A stretch of 64,000 bases of DNA, from assembly GCA_033854735.1 (NCBI GenBank), contig JAWWPY010000512.1, positions 25,466 to 89,465 of the forward strand, written 5' to 3'. The stretch is from JAWWPY01 sp033854735. Lineage in GTDB: Bacteria > Actinomycetota > Actinomycetes > Streptosporangiales > Streptosporangiaceae. This document shows, piece after piece, positions 7,793 to 16,285 of this stretch (within the stretch, counting starts at the first letter, position 1; every line of letters begins with the position of its first letter). The notes under the pieces are model-generated. The model saw nothing but the letters and a program-made list of their open reading frames with translations. It did no database searches and was not told where the DNA came from. Position numbers and translations under genes: made by a program.

Positions 7793-9406
7793 ATGGCGGA
7801 ATTCGATGTCGTTGTACTGGGGGGCGGAACCTCCGGGGAGCTGGTCGCCACCGAGGTGGCCCGGGCTGGCCGGACCGCTGCCCTCGTCGAGGCCGGCCTC
7901 GTCGGCGGCGAGTCCCCCTACCTGGCCAGCATTCCGTCCAAGTCACTCCTCCAGTCCGCCCGCCGAGGCGACACGTGGGAGGAAGCGGTGGCCCGCCGGG
8001 ACGAACTGGCCGGGCACCTCGACGACACATTCGCAGCGGCCCGGCTCGCTGAGGCCGGGGTGACGCTGATGCGCGGCACCGGACGGATCACGAAACCGGG
8101 CACGATCGAGGTGGAGCCGATCGCGGGCGCCCGTGGTCCGGGCGAAGCCCGTGGTCCCGGTGTGACCCGTGGTCCTGGTGCGACCCGTGGTGCCGGTGTG
8201 ACCCGTGGTCCTGGTATGTCGCGTGGCCCCGGCAACGGCAATGGTGGCACCGCGGCCGGGAGTGGTGGCCTGGCCAACGGGGACGGGCCGACCACCATCA
8301 GCTACGGCGATCTGGTCATCGCCACGGGCAGCGAGCCGCTGGCACCGCCGGTCGAGGGGCTGGCCGACGTGCCCGCGTGGACCAGCGCGGAGGCGCTGAC
8401 CTGCCCCGATCTTCCGCGTCGGCTGGTCGTCCTGGGCGCGGGCCCGGTCGGCTGCGAACTCGCGCAGATCTACGCGGCATTCGGGTCGCAGGTGACCCTG
8501 GTGGAGGCCGAGGACCGGGTTCTGCCCGACGAGGCGGCGTTCACCGGGGAGATCCTGGCCGAGGCGCTGCGCCGGGCCGGGGCGGAATTGTGCCTCGGTT
8601 CTGCGGTGGTGAAGGCGGAGACGATGGATTCGGGGCTCGCGCTGACGCTGGCCAGCGGGACCAGGATCGAGGCCGACCGCGTCCTGCTCGCCACTGGGCG
8701 CAGGCCCCGGCTGACCGGGCTCGACCTGGACAAGCTCGGCATCGCTGGCTCCCCGGCGGAGGCGCTGCAGGTGGACGAGACCGGCCGGGTGATGGGCGGA
8801 CCGGCCGACGCGGGCCGCGACGGCGGGGAACAGGGCGGCCGGATCTGGGCGGCGGGAGACGTGACCGGCGTGGCCCCCTTCACGCACACGGCCCGCTATC
8901 AGGCACGCATCGTCGCTGCGAACATCCTGGGCGGGCACCGGCTCGCCGACTACCGGGCCATCCCGCGCGCGGTCTACACCTCGCCCTCGGTCTACACAGT
9001 GGGCATCTCCCCCGGGCATCCGGCCGCGGCCGGAGCCGACCTGCTCACCGTCGGCTTCGACCTCGCGGAGACCGCACACGCCGCCGTAGCGGACGACGAC
9101 GGAGGCCGGGTCGAGTTGTACGCCGACACGCGACGCGGCAACATCCTGGTTGGTGCCGCCGCCATCGGCCCCGGCGCGGAAGAATGGATGGGGGAGCTAA
9201 CGCTGGCCATCCGGGCCGGGATCCCGCTCGCCGTGCTGGCCGACGTGGTGCATGCGTTCCCGACATACGGAGAGGCAGTGGAATCAGCATTGCGCGAACT
9301 GGCGCAGCGGACCACGGCCGACCCCGCCGGAGCCGGCCTGGCCCAGCTCGCGGATTCATCGGAACCAGCGGGGTTATCGCTGATACAGGAAGGGGAGGGC
9401 GGATGA
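7793..9406 (+). CDS. Pyridine nucleotide-disulfide oxidoreductase homologue lacking the redox cysteines
   Basis: A 537-residue FAD/NAD(P)-dependent flavoprotein with the lipoamide dehydrogenase / mercuric reductase architecture: FAD motif VVVLGGGTSGE (residues 6-16), NAD(P) motif VVLGAGPVGCELAQ, second FAD motif IWAAGDVTG, and a C-terminal dimerisation domain ending in HAFPTYGEAV. Where the family has GGTCxxxxCIPSK this protein has GGESPYLASIPSK, so both redox cysteines are serine (Ser41, Ser46). It therefore cannot run a disulfide cycle and may act as a simple NAD(P)H dehydrogenase. An 18-bp repeat adds about 34 Gly/Arg-rich residues within the first FAD domain. The ATG at 7793 follows a GGGGAGG ribosome site. 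Its stop overlaps the next gene (ATGA). Confidence 0.87.
   Translation: MAEFDVVVLGGGTSGELVATEVARAGRTAALVEAGLVGGESPYLASIPSKSLLQSARRGDTWEEAVARRDELAGHLDDTFAAARLAEAGVTLMRGTGRITKPGTIEVEPIAGARGPGEARGPGVTRGPGATRGAGVTRGPGMSRGPGNGNGGTAAGSGGLANGDGPTTISYGDLVIATGSEPLAPPVEGLADVPAWTSAEALTCPDLPRRLVVLGAGPVGCELAQIYAAFGSQVTLVEAEDRVLPDEAAFTGEILAEALRRAGAELCLGSAVVKAETMDSGLALTLASGTRIEADRVLLATGRRPRLTGLDLDKLGIAGSPAEALQVDETGRVMGGPADAGRDGGEQGGRIWAAGDVTGVAPFTHTARYQARIVAANILGGHRLADYRAIPRAVYTSPSVYTVGISPGHPAAAGADLLTVGFDLAETAHAAVADDDGGRVELYADTRRGNILVGAAAIGPGAEEWMGELTLAIRAGIPLAVLADVVHAFPTYGEAVESALRELAQRTTADPAGAGLAQLADSSEPAGLSLIQEGEGG
8132..8233. repeat. 18-bp in-frame repeat inside the flavoprotein gene
   Basis: Five full 18-bp units and a partial sixth encode RGPGxx hexapeptides (for example RGPGVT, RGPGAT, RGAGVT). 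The insert lies in a loop of the FAD domain, just before the strand SYGDLVIATGS. Confidence 0.92.
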
Positions 9407-9585
9407 GCGAGAGCGATTGGGAGGCGCCGACCGCCGATTCCGTGGAGCAGCGGCAGATCGTGGCCGACGATGCCGAGGAGCAGCTCGACGACGACGAACC
9501 CGTCGAGCTGCCGTTGGACGTGAACGAGGCAGACGCCGCCGAACAGCAGCGCACGGTGGAACTCGACGAAGACGACTACCGCTGA
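9403..9585 (+). CDS. Small acidic protein coupled to the flavoprotein
   Basis: A 60-residue protein with about one third Asp/Glu and almost no basic residues. It shows an internal two-fold echo: EAPTADSVEQRQIV near the start and NEADAAEQQRTVELDED near the end. Its ATG overlaps the flavoprotein stop by four bases (ATGA), and GGAGGGCGG precedes it, so the two are probably translated together. No family was recognised. It has no membrane segment and no cysteine. Confidence 0.7.
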   Translation: MSESDWEAPTADSVEQRQIVADDAEEQLDDDEPVELPLDVNEADAAEQQRTVELDEDDYR

Positions 9586-9607
9586 GCGGCCCCACTGGCC
9601 AAACCCA

Positions 9608-9706
9608 GATCGAGGCCCGCTGGATCGAGGCCCGCTGGATCGAGGCCCGCTGGCCAACCCGGATCGCGGCTCGCTGGATCGGGGCCTGCTGGATCGGGGC
9701 CTGCTG
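9608..9706. repeat. 15-bp tandem repeat array (intergenic)
   Basis: Three copies of GATCGAGGCCCGCTG (9608-9652), a short interruption, then three diverged copies (9662-9706). The array follows the acidic-protein stop and precedes the TetR gene. On the + strand it would read as IEARW pentapeptides, but no gene frame with a start covers it. Confidence 0.9.
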
Positions 9707-9818
9707 GGCCAAGCCCGATCGAGGGGCGTCACCGTCAGTAACGCCGAATGGCCCCGCCCGGTCGTAGGATGAGCGTGACAAGGGCGGAGCCGCGCGACGG
9801 AACACATCGGAGAGTCTC

Positions 9819-10439
9819 GTGACCGCAACCCCGCAGGCCAGGCCGGCCAGCTCTCGGCTGCCACGGCAAGCCAGGCGTCGGCAGCTGCTTGGGGCAGCGC
9901 AGGAAATTTTCGTCGCGCACGGCTACCACGCCGCGGCCATGGACGAGATCGCCGAACGGGCCGGCGTCAGCAAGCCGGTGCTCTACCAGCACTTCCCCGG
10001 CAAGCTTGACCTCTACCTTGCCCTGCTCGACGAGAGCGTGGCGGCGCTGACCGACACCGTCCGCGCCGCGCTCGCCTCCACGACGGACAACAAGCAGCGA
10101 GTTAGCGCCACCTTCACCGCGTTTTTCGACTTCGTGGGGAGCACTGGCGAGGCATTCCGCCTGGTCTTCGAGTCCGACCTGCGGAACGAACCGGCGGTCA
10201 GGGACCGTCTCGACGCCACCATGCGCGATTGCGCGGAGATGGTCAGCGAGATTATCCGGGAGGACGCCGGGATCGGCGATGATGAGGCGCACCTGCTCGG
10301 CATCGGCCTGGTCGGGATGGCCCAGATCAGCGCCACGTATTGGCTGAGCACAGACCGCATGATCCCGAAGGGCGCCGCGGAAGAACTGATGGCCCGGCTG
10401 GCCTGGCGCGGCATCAGCGGCTGGCCGCGCACGGTCTGA
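9819..10439 (+). CDS. TetR/AcrR-family transcriptional regulator
   Basis: A 206-residue repressor-type regulator. The N-terminal HTH at about residues 15-65 includes LLGAAQEIFVAHGYHAAAMDEIAERAGVSKPVLYQHF, a very typical TetR sequence split here only by description. The C-terminal domain carries FRLVFESDLRNEPAVRDRL, as in a conserved actinobacterial TetR group found next to DUF3107 genes. The GTG at 9819 follows CGGAGAG. From memory, Streptomyces keep a similar TetR/DUF3107/ferritin-like/helicase order. The target is unknown. Confidence 0.88.
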   Translation: MTATPQARPASSRLPRQARRRQLLGAAQEIFVAHGYHAAAMDEIAERAGVSKPVLYQHFPGKLDLYLALLDESVAALTDTVRAALASTTDNKQRVSATFTAFFDFVGSTGEAFRLVFESDLRNEPAVRDRLDATMRDCAEMVSEIIREDAGIGDDEAHLLGIGLVGMAQISATYWLSTDRMIPKGAAEELMARLAWRGISGWPRTV

Positions 10440-11108
10440 CCGCGGGCAGTCTGGGGTGTTCGCCGCCTTGGCGCCGGCCAGCGTGAACGTGGAGCACGAA
10501 TTCGACCAGCTTGTCCGGGAACGCCGCCTCGTCCGCATCGAGCACGGAGACCTCGACCAGCTCCTTCGCCACTTACCACGCGTTAGGTGACCACATTTCT
10601 GGACAATTCGGACCTGATCATGGTCGTAACGCGTGTTATGTCACGCAGAGTCGGTTGCGGACGCCTCCGAAGGGGCAGGCGGGGCGGCCCAAAAGGGGCA
10701 TGCGGACCGAAACCCTGGGCCGCGGGCGGAGCCGGGGGCGCGTGATGACGCGTACGGGCGCCCCGCACCGGGTTACCGCCCCAGGCCGGATTACCGGGCC
10801 GGGTTACCGCCCGGGCCGGGTTACCGCCCGGGCCGATTCCTCGACGGCGCGCCCCTAGACCGCACCTCTCTGACCGTCTCTCTGATCGTTTCGCTGACCG
10901 TCTCTCTCTGACGGACCCCCTCGATCGGACCGCGCCCCTGGCCGCGGGCCGACATGCCGTCAGACGCGTTTCGCTCGCGGCGTACCGCCGCGGGCCCCGG
11001 ATCGCTTCGTGGCACTCACACCGGCGGTTAGCCTGCAAGAGCGTCTTCGGCCTGGCAGATGGGACGCTACAGCCGCCCGGCAGAGCGGGCCGGCGAGAGA
11101 GGATCACC
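10440..11108. other. Gene-free interval with repeats and an inverted repeat
   Basis: No convincing gene was found here. Codon-like sequence persists to about 10590 and may be a decayed gene. A 9-bp inverted repeat (CACGCGTTA at 10577-10585, TAACGCGTG at 10627-10635) encloses AT-richer DNA, including TGATCATGGTCGTA at 10616-10629, a motif that returns at 46249-46262. At 10770-10830 a GGGTTACCGCCC element is repeated four times with irregular 13-18 base spacing. A CTGACCGTCTCT-like repeat follows at about 10865-10912. Confidence 0.6.
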
Positions 11109-11333
11109 GTGGAAGTCAAGATCGGGATTCAGTCGATACCGCGGGAACTTTTCGTGGAGACCAATTCCTCGGCGGCGGACATCGAGAGTTCTCTCGCCGC
11201 AGCGGTCGCCGATGGCGGCATGTTTGTCGTCACCGACGACAAGGGGGGCAAGGTGCTGGTACCAGCCGACAAGATCGGCTACGTCGAGTTCACGGGTTCC
11301 GAGCAGCGCCGGATCGGCTTCCGCAACATCTGA
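11109..11333 (+). CDS. DUF3107 family protein
   Basis: A 74-residue conserved actinobacterial protein of unknown function. It starts with MEVKIGIQSIPREL, contains GGMFVVTDDKGGKVLVPADKIGYVEF and ends in RRIGFRN, all typical of the family. It is likely to be a small cytoplasmic beta-rich protein. The GTG at 11109 follows GAGAGG with good spacing. In other actinomycetes it lies near the same TetR and ferritin-like genes, as here. Confidence 0.9.
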   Translation: MEVKIGIQSIPRELFVETNSSAADIESSLAAAVADGGMFVVTDDKGGKVLVPADKIGYVEFTGSEQRRIGFRNI

Positions 11334-11355
11334 GGGCTTCCGCCCCACCTGCGGG

Positions 11356-11510
11356 CCGCCGTACCTGGGGCTGCCATGGCCAGGGCCCCGCCGCAACTGA
11401 GGGCCCGCCGTACCTAAGGCCGCCGTGGCCAGGGCCCCGCCGCAACTGAGGGCCCGCCGTACCTGGGGCCGCCGTGGCCGGGGCCGCCGCCGCACCTGCG
11501 GGCACTCTCG
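11356..11510. repeat. 49-bp tandem repeat (three copies) between DUF3107 and the ferritin-like gene
   Basis: The marker GTACCT recurs at 11361, 11410 and 11459, giving a 49-bp period; each unit includes CCAGGGCCCCGCCGCAACTG or a variant. The period is not a multiple of three, and the array lies in the gap between two convergent genes, where it could also act as a bidirectional terminator. Confidence 0.88.
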
Positions 11511-11522
11511 TGGCGGGGCCTG

Positions 11523-12329
11523 TCAGTCGCCGGTCGGCGCGCTTCCCCAGTTGGCCAGGCCGAGCGCCGCCATCCGCTGCGTGTGCTTGTCGGTGATCCC
11601 CGCGAACATCCGGGCGATCTCGCCAAGTTCGCCGGCGGAGCCGCCCTGGGCGCCGCTGGCGAGCAGTCGGGCCAGCGGGCCCCGCTCGGCCGCCACCCGA
11701 TGCGCCTGGGCGAGCGCCTCACCGACCAGCCTCCTGGCCCAGAGGGCGAGCCTCCCCGCGACCTGCGGATCGTGCTCGATCGCCTCCCGGACCCTGGCGA
11801 TGACGAATTCCGCGTGCCCAGTATCGGCCAGCACATCGAGAACCAGCGCCCGGCTCTGCGGATCCACCAGTTCGGCCACCGCCCGGTAGAAATCGGCGGC
11901 AATGCCGTCACCCACGTACGCCTTGACCAGCCCCTCCAGCCAGTCAGCGGGTGGGGTGCGGGCGTGGAAATCGTCCAACGCGGCCACGAACGGCAACATC
12001 GCCTGGTCCGGATCAGCGTCCATCCGCGAGATCTGCCCGCACAGCAACTGGAAGTGGCCGAATTCCGCGACCGCCATCTCGCCGAGCGCCGCCTTGTCGG
12101 CGAGCGAGGGCGCCAAGGCCGCGTCATCGGACAGCCTGAAGAAAGCGATGAGTTCCGCATAGGAGAGCAGGCCGAGCAGATCCAGGACGCCGTCGGCAGC
12201 TACGGCCGCCTCGGCCGCCTCATCACCGGGCCGCTGGGCCCCGGCGAGGCCCCCGCCCGGCGCGACGTCTTCGTCGGGCGCCCTATTGGATACGCTGTCG
12301 GATGCGCTGTCTGGCGCACTATGAGCCAC
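11523..12329 (-). CDS. Ferritin-like-fold protein (MiaE_2 type)
   Basis: A 268-residue helical protein of the actinobacterial ferritin-like group related to tRNA hydroxylase MiaE (pfam13794 as I recall it). The first 45 residues are low-complexity and probably disordered. Helical segments then carry LLGLLSYAELIAFFRLSDDA, MAVAEFGHFQLL with a Glu-x-x-His diiron-type motif, and DTGHAEFVIARVREAIE. Whether the diiron site is active is unknown. The GTG at 12329 is the only in-frame choice giving the N-terminus MAHSAPD. It is divergent from the helicase gene across about 390 bases. Confidence 0.82.
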   Translation of the reverse strand: MAHSAPDSASDSVSNRAPDEDVAPGGGLAGAQRPGDEAAEAAVAADGVLDLLGLLSYAELIAFFRLSDDAALAPSLADKAALGEMAVAEFGHFQLLCGQISRMDADPDQAMLPFVAALDDFHARTPPADWLEGLVKAYVGDGIAADFYRAVAELVDPQSRALVLDVLADTGHAEFVIARVREAIEHDPQVAGRLALWARRLVGEALAQAHRVAAERGPLARLLASGAQGGSAGELGEIARMFAGITDKHTQRMAALGLANWGSAPTGD

Positions 12330-12722
12330 TAAAGCAGCCTAACAACCGGCGTGCCGCAGGGCAGTCCCGCCGCTGGGCCGGCGGCATTGGTAGACTGCGC
12401 CCAGAAACTGCGACGGGAATGCGGCACATCCCCTGCCGCGTTCAAGCTGGCAGTAAGGCGAGGCGTTTGCCCAGTCCGCGGCGCAGCGATGGGTCTTCCC
12501 CCGCGAGCGTGCGACAGTGTCCGATTGCGCCGTCTTATTGCGTCGGCGTGCATGGTCATGCCGATGAAGTCAAGAGCTAGGCCCAGGTGGTGGTGGCATG
12601 CGCACAGTGTTCATGTACGCAGTGTCATGCGCACCGTGTTCATACGCACGGTGTTCATACGCACAGTGTTCATACGCACAGGGTGCTGCCAAGCCACGGG
12701 CCACTGATGGAAGCTGATTACC
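12330..12722. other. Gene-free divergent region with a 15-bp repeat array
   Basis: This gap lies between the ferritin-like gene and the helicase. At 12601-12689 a 15-bp unit of the form CGCACAGTGTTCATA occurs in four good copies and some degraded ones, ending about 30 bases before the helicase start. No clear -10/-35 pair was identified, although both divergent genes need promoters here. Confidence 0.65.
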
Positions 12723-14315
12723 CTGACAACGCAAATCACCGGGCTGCCGGCAACGGAGCCCACAGCGGAGCCCCCGGAGGCAGGTCTTCCGGACATCCCG
12801 AAAACGTTCCGTGAACTCGGCGTAGGCGAGCCGATCTCGGCTGCGCTGGAGGCCGTCGGAATCATCACGGCCTTTCCCATCCAGACGCTGGCGCTGCCCA
12901 TCGCACTTGCTGGCCACGACATCATCGGCCAGGCCAGAACCGGGACAGGCAAGACGCTCGCGTTTGGAATCCCGATACTTCAGCAGCTCGCGCAGTCGGC
13001 GCCGAGCCGGCCCTCCGCTCCCACCGCCCTCGTCGTTGTGCCCACTAGGGAACTGGCCAGCCAGGTCGCCGAAGACCTGCGAATCGCCGGGGCCGGGCAG
13101 GGCGCACGGGTGCTCACCGTCTACGGGGGCCGCGCTTACGAGCCCCAGATCGAGGCCCTGCGCGCCACGGTCGACGTGGTCGTTGGGACGCCGGGACGCC
13201 TGCTCGACCTCGTCGGGCAGCGCCACCTCGCCCTATCCGGGGTCCGCATGCTCGTCCTCGATGAGGCCGACAAGATGCTCGACCTCGGCTTCCTGCCTGA
13301 CGTGGAGCGCATCCTCCAGCTCACCCCGGCTGATCGGCAGACCATGCTGTTCTCGGCCACCATGCCGGGAGACGTCGTGACGCTCGCCCGGCGGCATCTG
13401 CGCCAGCCGATGCACGTCCGGGCCGAGCAGCAGGACGAAGCACAGGTCGTGCCCCTGACTCAGCAGCACGTGTTCCGCGCGCACCAGATGGACAAGATCG
13501 AGATGCTCGCCCGGCTCCTGCAGGCCAGCGGGCGGGGACTGACCATGGTGTTCTGCCGGACCAAGCGGACCGCGGACCAGGTGGCGGCGGCCCTGGCCAC
13601 CCGGGGCTTCGCCGCCGCGGCGGTCCATGGCGATCTGGGCCAGGGCCAGCGGGAACGCGCTCTGCGGGCGTTCCGGAACGGAAAGATCGACGTGCTCGTG
13701 GCGACTGAGGTCGCGGCCCGCGGACTCGACGTGGACGACGTCACCCACGTAGTGAACTATGAGTGCCCGGAAGACGAGAAGGCCTACCTGCACCGGATCG
13801 GCCGGACCGGCCGGGCAGGACGCAGCGGCGTCGCGGTGACCTTCGTCGACTGGCGCGACATGCATCGGTGGAAGCTCATCAACGAGGCCCTGAGCCTTGG
13901 CCTGGCCGAGCCGCCCGAGACTTACTCGACATCCGAGCACTTCCTCACCGAAATGGGCATCCCGCAGGGCGTGACCGGGAACCTGCCCAGGGCCCAGCGG
14001 GGTGGGCGGCAGGGCCTGGAGGCCGAGGAACTCGAAGATCTCGGGGAAACCGGGCGCAACCGGTCGCCTGCCCCCCGCCGGCCCGGGACCAGGGACGGCT
14101 CAGGCCGGGACAAGACGGTCAGGGAGGGCGCGGCCAGGGACGCAGCGCCGAGGGCGCCGCGGGTCCGCAAGCGGACCAGGGGCGGCCTGTCGGCCCGCAG
14201 CGGGCAGGCCGAGCCGGCCCAGGAGCACGCCGCCCAGGAGCGCACCCAGCCTGCCACCGGGCGCAGGCGCCGGTCCCGCGGTGGCCGGAAGGGCCCCGTC
14301 ACCGGCCAGGTCTGA
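12723..14315 (+). CDS. DEAD-box ATP-dependent RNA helicase (apparent CTG start)
   Basis: A 530-residue DEAD-box helicase that unwinds RNA, probably in ribosome or mRNA metabolism. Motifs in order: Q-motif region FPIQTLALPIALAG, motif I ARTGTGKT (residues 71-78), PTRELA, TPGR, DEAD (180-183), SAT, then the helicase C domain with VHGD, ARGLD and HRIGRTGRAGRSG. The tail from about residue 410 is basic and rich in Arg and Gly. No ATG, GTG or TTG lies in frame between a stop at 12705 and 13038, which is already inside the core after motif I. A CTG at 12723 with GGAAG at 12709-12713 gives the N-terminus expected from homologues (M/L-TTQITGLP). An ATT at 12717 is a less likely alternative. Confidence 0.88.
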   Translation: MTTQITGLPATEPTAEPPEAGLPDIPKTFRELGVGEPISAALEAVGIITAFPIQTLALPIALAGHDIIGQARTGTGKTLAFGIPILQQLAQSAPSRPSAPTALVVVPTRELASQVAEDLRIAGAGQGARVLTVYGGRAYEPQIEALRATVDVVVGTPGRLLDLVGQRHLALSGVRMLVLDEADKMLDLGFLPDVERILQLTPADRQTMLFSATMPGDVVTLARRHLRQPMHVRAEQQDEAQVVPLTQQHVFRAHQMDKIEMLARLLQASGRGLTMVFCRTKRTADQVAAALATRGFAAAAVHGDLGQGQRERALRAFRNGKIDVLVATEVAARGLDVDDVTHVVNYECPEDEKAYLHRIGRTGRAGRSGVAVTFVDWRDMHRWKLINEALSLGLAEPPETYSTSEHFLTEMGIPQGVTGNLPRAQRGGRQGLEAEELEDLGETGRNRSPAPRRPGTRDGSGRDKTVREGAARDAAPRAPRVRKRTRGGLSARSGQAEPAQEHAAQERTQPATGRRRRSRGGRKGPVTGQV

Positions 14316-14395
14316 ACAAGTCCATAGCCTGCGCACAGCCTTCCCCCTCGGCTGGAGCGGGCCCGCTTCGAGAGTGCTGGGTAGGCTGGCCGCCT

Positions 14396-15325
14396 GTGAG
14401 TACACCACGAACCCTCACGTTGCCCGCTGGGACACGGCGTATGACGCTCCGGACTACCCGGGGGAACTTCGCCGCGCTCGAGGCGCTGCCCGGATCGGGC
14501 GTGCATGAGCGTCAGCCGGCCCTGCTCATCCCCGGCTACACCGGCAGCAAGGAAGACTTCCTGCCGGTGCTCCAGTTGCTGGCGGCAGCCGGCCGCCAGG
14601 TGATCGCCATCGACATGCGGGGCCAGTACGAGACCCCCGGCACCGACGACCCGAGCTCCTACGATATCGCCGCACTGGCCGCGGACGTGGCGATGATCGC
14701 CGACCAGCTCGGTGCCGCGCCGCCCGGCACAGCACCGCGCAGGACAGGCGGGGCGGACGGAGTACACCTGCTTGGCCACTCGTTCGGTGGGCTGGTGGCA
14801 CGGGAGGTCTTGCTCGCGCAGGCCAGCCGGATCAGCTCGCTGACCCTGATGAGTTCCGGCCCCGCCGGCCTGACCGGTCCCAGGGCAATCCTGCTCAAGG
14901 GCTTGCTCGCCGAGCTCGGCACCGCGGCCGACGTTCACCTCCAGGCTCAGGTGAAGCGCATGTGGGACGCCCATCTCGAGCCGGAGGCGGTCGCGGACGG
15001 GGTTCCGGCACCGATCCTGGACTTCCTGCGAACTCGCATGCTGACCAGTTCACCGACCGGGCTACGGTCCATGGCCGAGAATCTGCTCGCCTGCCCGGAC
15101 CGGACCCGGGCCCTCGCCAGCCTCGACATCGCGCCGTTCCTCGTGGTCTACGGCGAAGACGATGACGCCTGGGATCCCGCTATCCAGGAAGACATGGCCT
15201 TGCGGCTGAACGCCGAACGCGTCTGCATTCCCGGTGCCGCGCATTCTCCAGCCGTCGAGGCACCGGAGACTACGGCGAGCACGCTGACCCAGTTCTGGAA
15301 CTCGACCGAGTGCCGGAGGCGCTGA
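14396..15325 (+). CDS. Alpha/beta hydrolase
   Basis: A 309-residue serine hydrolase of the alpha/beta fold, substrate unknown. The oxyanion segment is LLIPGYTGSKEDFLPVL, the nucleophile elbow is LLGHSFGGLVAREVLL, the acid is probably in VVYGEDDDAWDP, and the histidine in GAAHSPAVEAPE. The GTG at 14396 fits homologues that begin with a short proline-rich stretch. TAGGCT at 14382-14387 lies about the right distance upstream for a -10 of a leaderless or short-leader transcript. It follows the helicase gene by 80 bases. Confidence 0.88.
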   Translation: MSTPRTLTLPAGTRRMTLRTTRGNFAALEALPGSGVHERQPALLIPGYTGSKEDFLPVLQLLAAAGRQVIAIDMRGQYETPGTDDPSSYDIAALAADVAMIADQLGAAPPGTAPRRTGGADGVHLLGHSFGGLVAREVLLAQASRISSLTLMSSGPAGLTGPRAILLKGLLAELGTAADVHLQAQVKRMWDAHLEPEAVADGVPAPILDFLRTRMLTSSPTGLRSMAENLLACPDRTRALASLDIAPFLVVYGEDDDAWDPAIQEDMALRLNAERVCIPGAAHSPAVEAPETTASTLTQFWNSTECRRR

Positions 15326-15382
15326 CCTACCGAGTCCCGGGCGCCGGGCGCTGCTTACCGAATGCCGCCGCCCTCCCCCGGC

Positions 15383-16264
15383 CTATTCTCCGTCTGCCGA
15401 GCCGAGCCCGTCCCAAGGGCGGCGGGCTTCCGCAGCCGCGCGGCCCTCGGGGCAGCTCCCGCGGAAATCGCACCAGCCGCAGCCGGGGCCGGGGTTTGGC
15501 GGGAAGCCCTCATCCGGCCCGCGGGAGGAGCCCGTGGCCGTCCGGGCCGCTGCGGCGGCGAACTGCTCGTCGGCATCCGCGCACTCCGCGGCGATATCCT
15601 CGGCGCGGCCGAGGTGCCGGGCCAGGGTGGCGTCCGTGTGCTCCCAGGCGTGTACCTCCCCGGTCGGCAGGTGGTGCAGTTCCACCCGGCGGCAGAGCCG
15701 CCGCAGCACCCGCGCCGCCGCGAGCGCGTACAGCGCGAGCGGCATCGACGCCCGGGCATCCCCGGTGGTGAGCGGCCGCCGGCCGGTCTTGTAGTCCACC
15801 ACCACGAGTGCCGTGCCGCCGTCTTCTGGCCGCTCATCCAGCCGGTCGATCCGGCCCGACACGGCGATCCGGTCCGTGCGGGTAGCCACCGTCCGCTCCA
15901 CCCCGACCGGCTCCCGGCCCGGATCCAGGCCGGCCACGTAACGCTCGACCATGCGCCTGGACCGGCTGCGCGCCGCCGTGGACTGCGCCTGGTCGGCGAA
16001 CCCTTCCTCGATCCAGCCCCGTTCTAAAAGATCGCCCGCGGCGGTCACGCTGCGCCCGGCCAGCGGCAGCCGCCACCACCCGGCCAGGGCGTTGTGCACG
16101 CTGGCGCCAAGGCTGTTGTGCGCCCACGGTGGCCCCTTAGGCGGCGCGGGACGGTCCAGGTAGGTCATCCGGTACCGGCGCGGGCAGTCCAGCCAGGCCG
16201 CCAGCCGCGTGGGGGTACACCGGTACAACCGCTGCGGCATTCCGGGCAGGCCGAGTTGCTCCAT
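15383..16264 (-). CDS. RecB-family PD-(D/E)XK nuclease with Fe-S cysteines
   Basis: A 293-residue stand-alone nuclease domain of the RecB/AddB type. Residues SGRIDRLDE and VVVDYKTGR form the PD-(D/E)XK active site (Asp, Asp, Lys). One cysteine near the N-terminus (CPRRY, Cys27) and three near the C-terminus (CGWCDFRGSC) match the four-cysteine 4Fe-4S staple of AddB-like nucleases. It is the last gene of a minus-strand operon, 21 bases after the metallo-beta-lactamase-fold gene. A role in DNA repair is likely but the partner is unknown. Confidence 0.9.
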   Translation of the reverse strand: MEQLGLPGMPQRLYRCTPTRLAAWLDCPRRYRMTYLDRPAPPKGPPWAHNSLGASVHNALAGWWRLPLAGRSVTAAGDLLERGWIEEGFADQAQSTAARSRSRRMVERYVAGLDPGREPVGVERTVATRTDRIAVSGRIDRLDERPEDGGTALVVVDYKTGRRPLTTGDARASMPLALYALAAARVLRRLCRRVELHHLPTGEVHAWEHTDATLARHLGRAEDIAAECADADEQFAAAAARTATGSSRGPDEGFPPNPGPGCGWCDFRGSCPEGRAAAEARRPWDGLGSADGE

Positions 16265-16285
16265 CCCTGATCAGTCCCGCCCTGG

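Noticed and set aside
10450..10573. Coding-like stretch after the second TetR gene
   Set aside because: Both strands can be read for about 40 residues with good codon use, but neither has a matching start and end; it may be a decayed gene and was left within the gene-free interval.
9608..12689. Tandem arrays as possible CRISPR
   Set aside because: Units of 15-49 bp abut directly with no unique spacers, and no cas gene is present.
12351..12707. An open frame across the divergent region before the helicase
   Set aside because: Its second half is the 15-bp array, composition is unlike neighbouring genes and no ribosome site or family was found.
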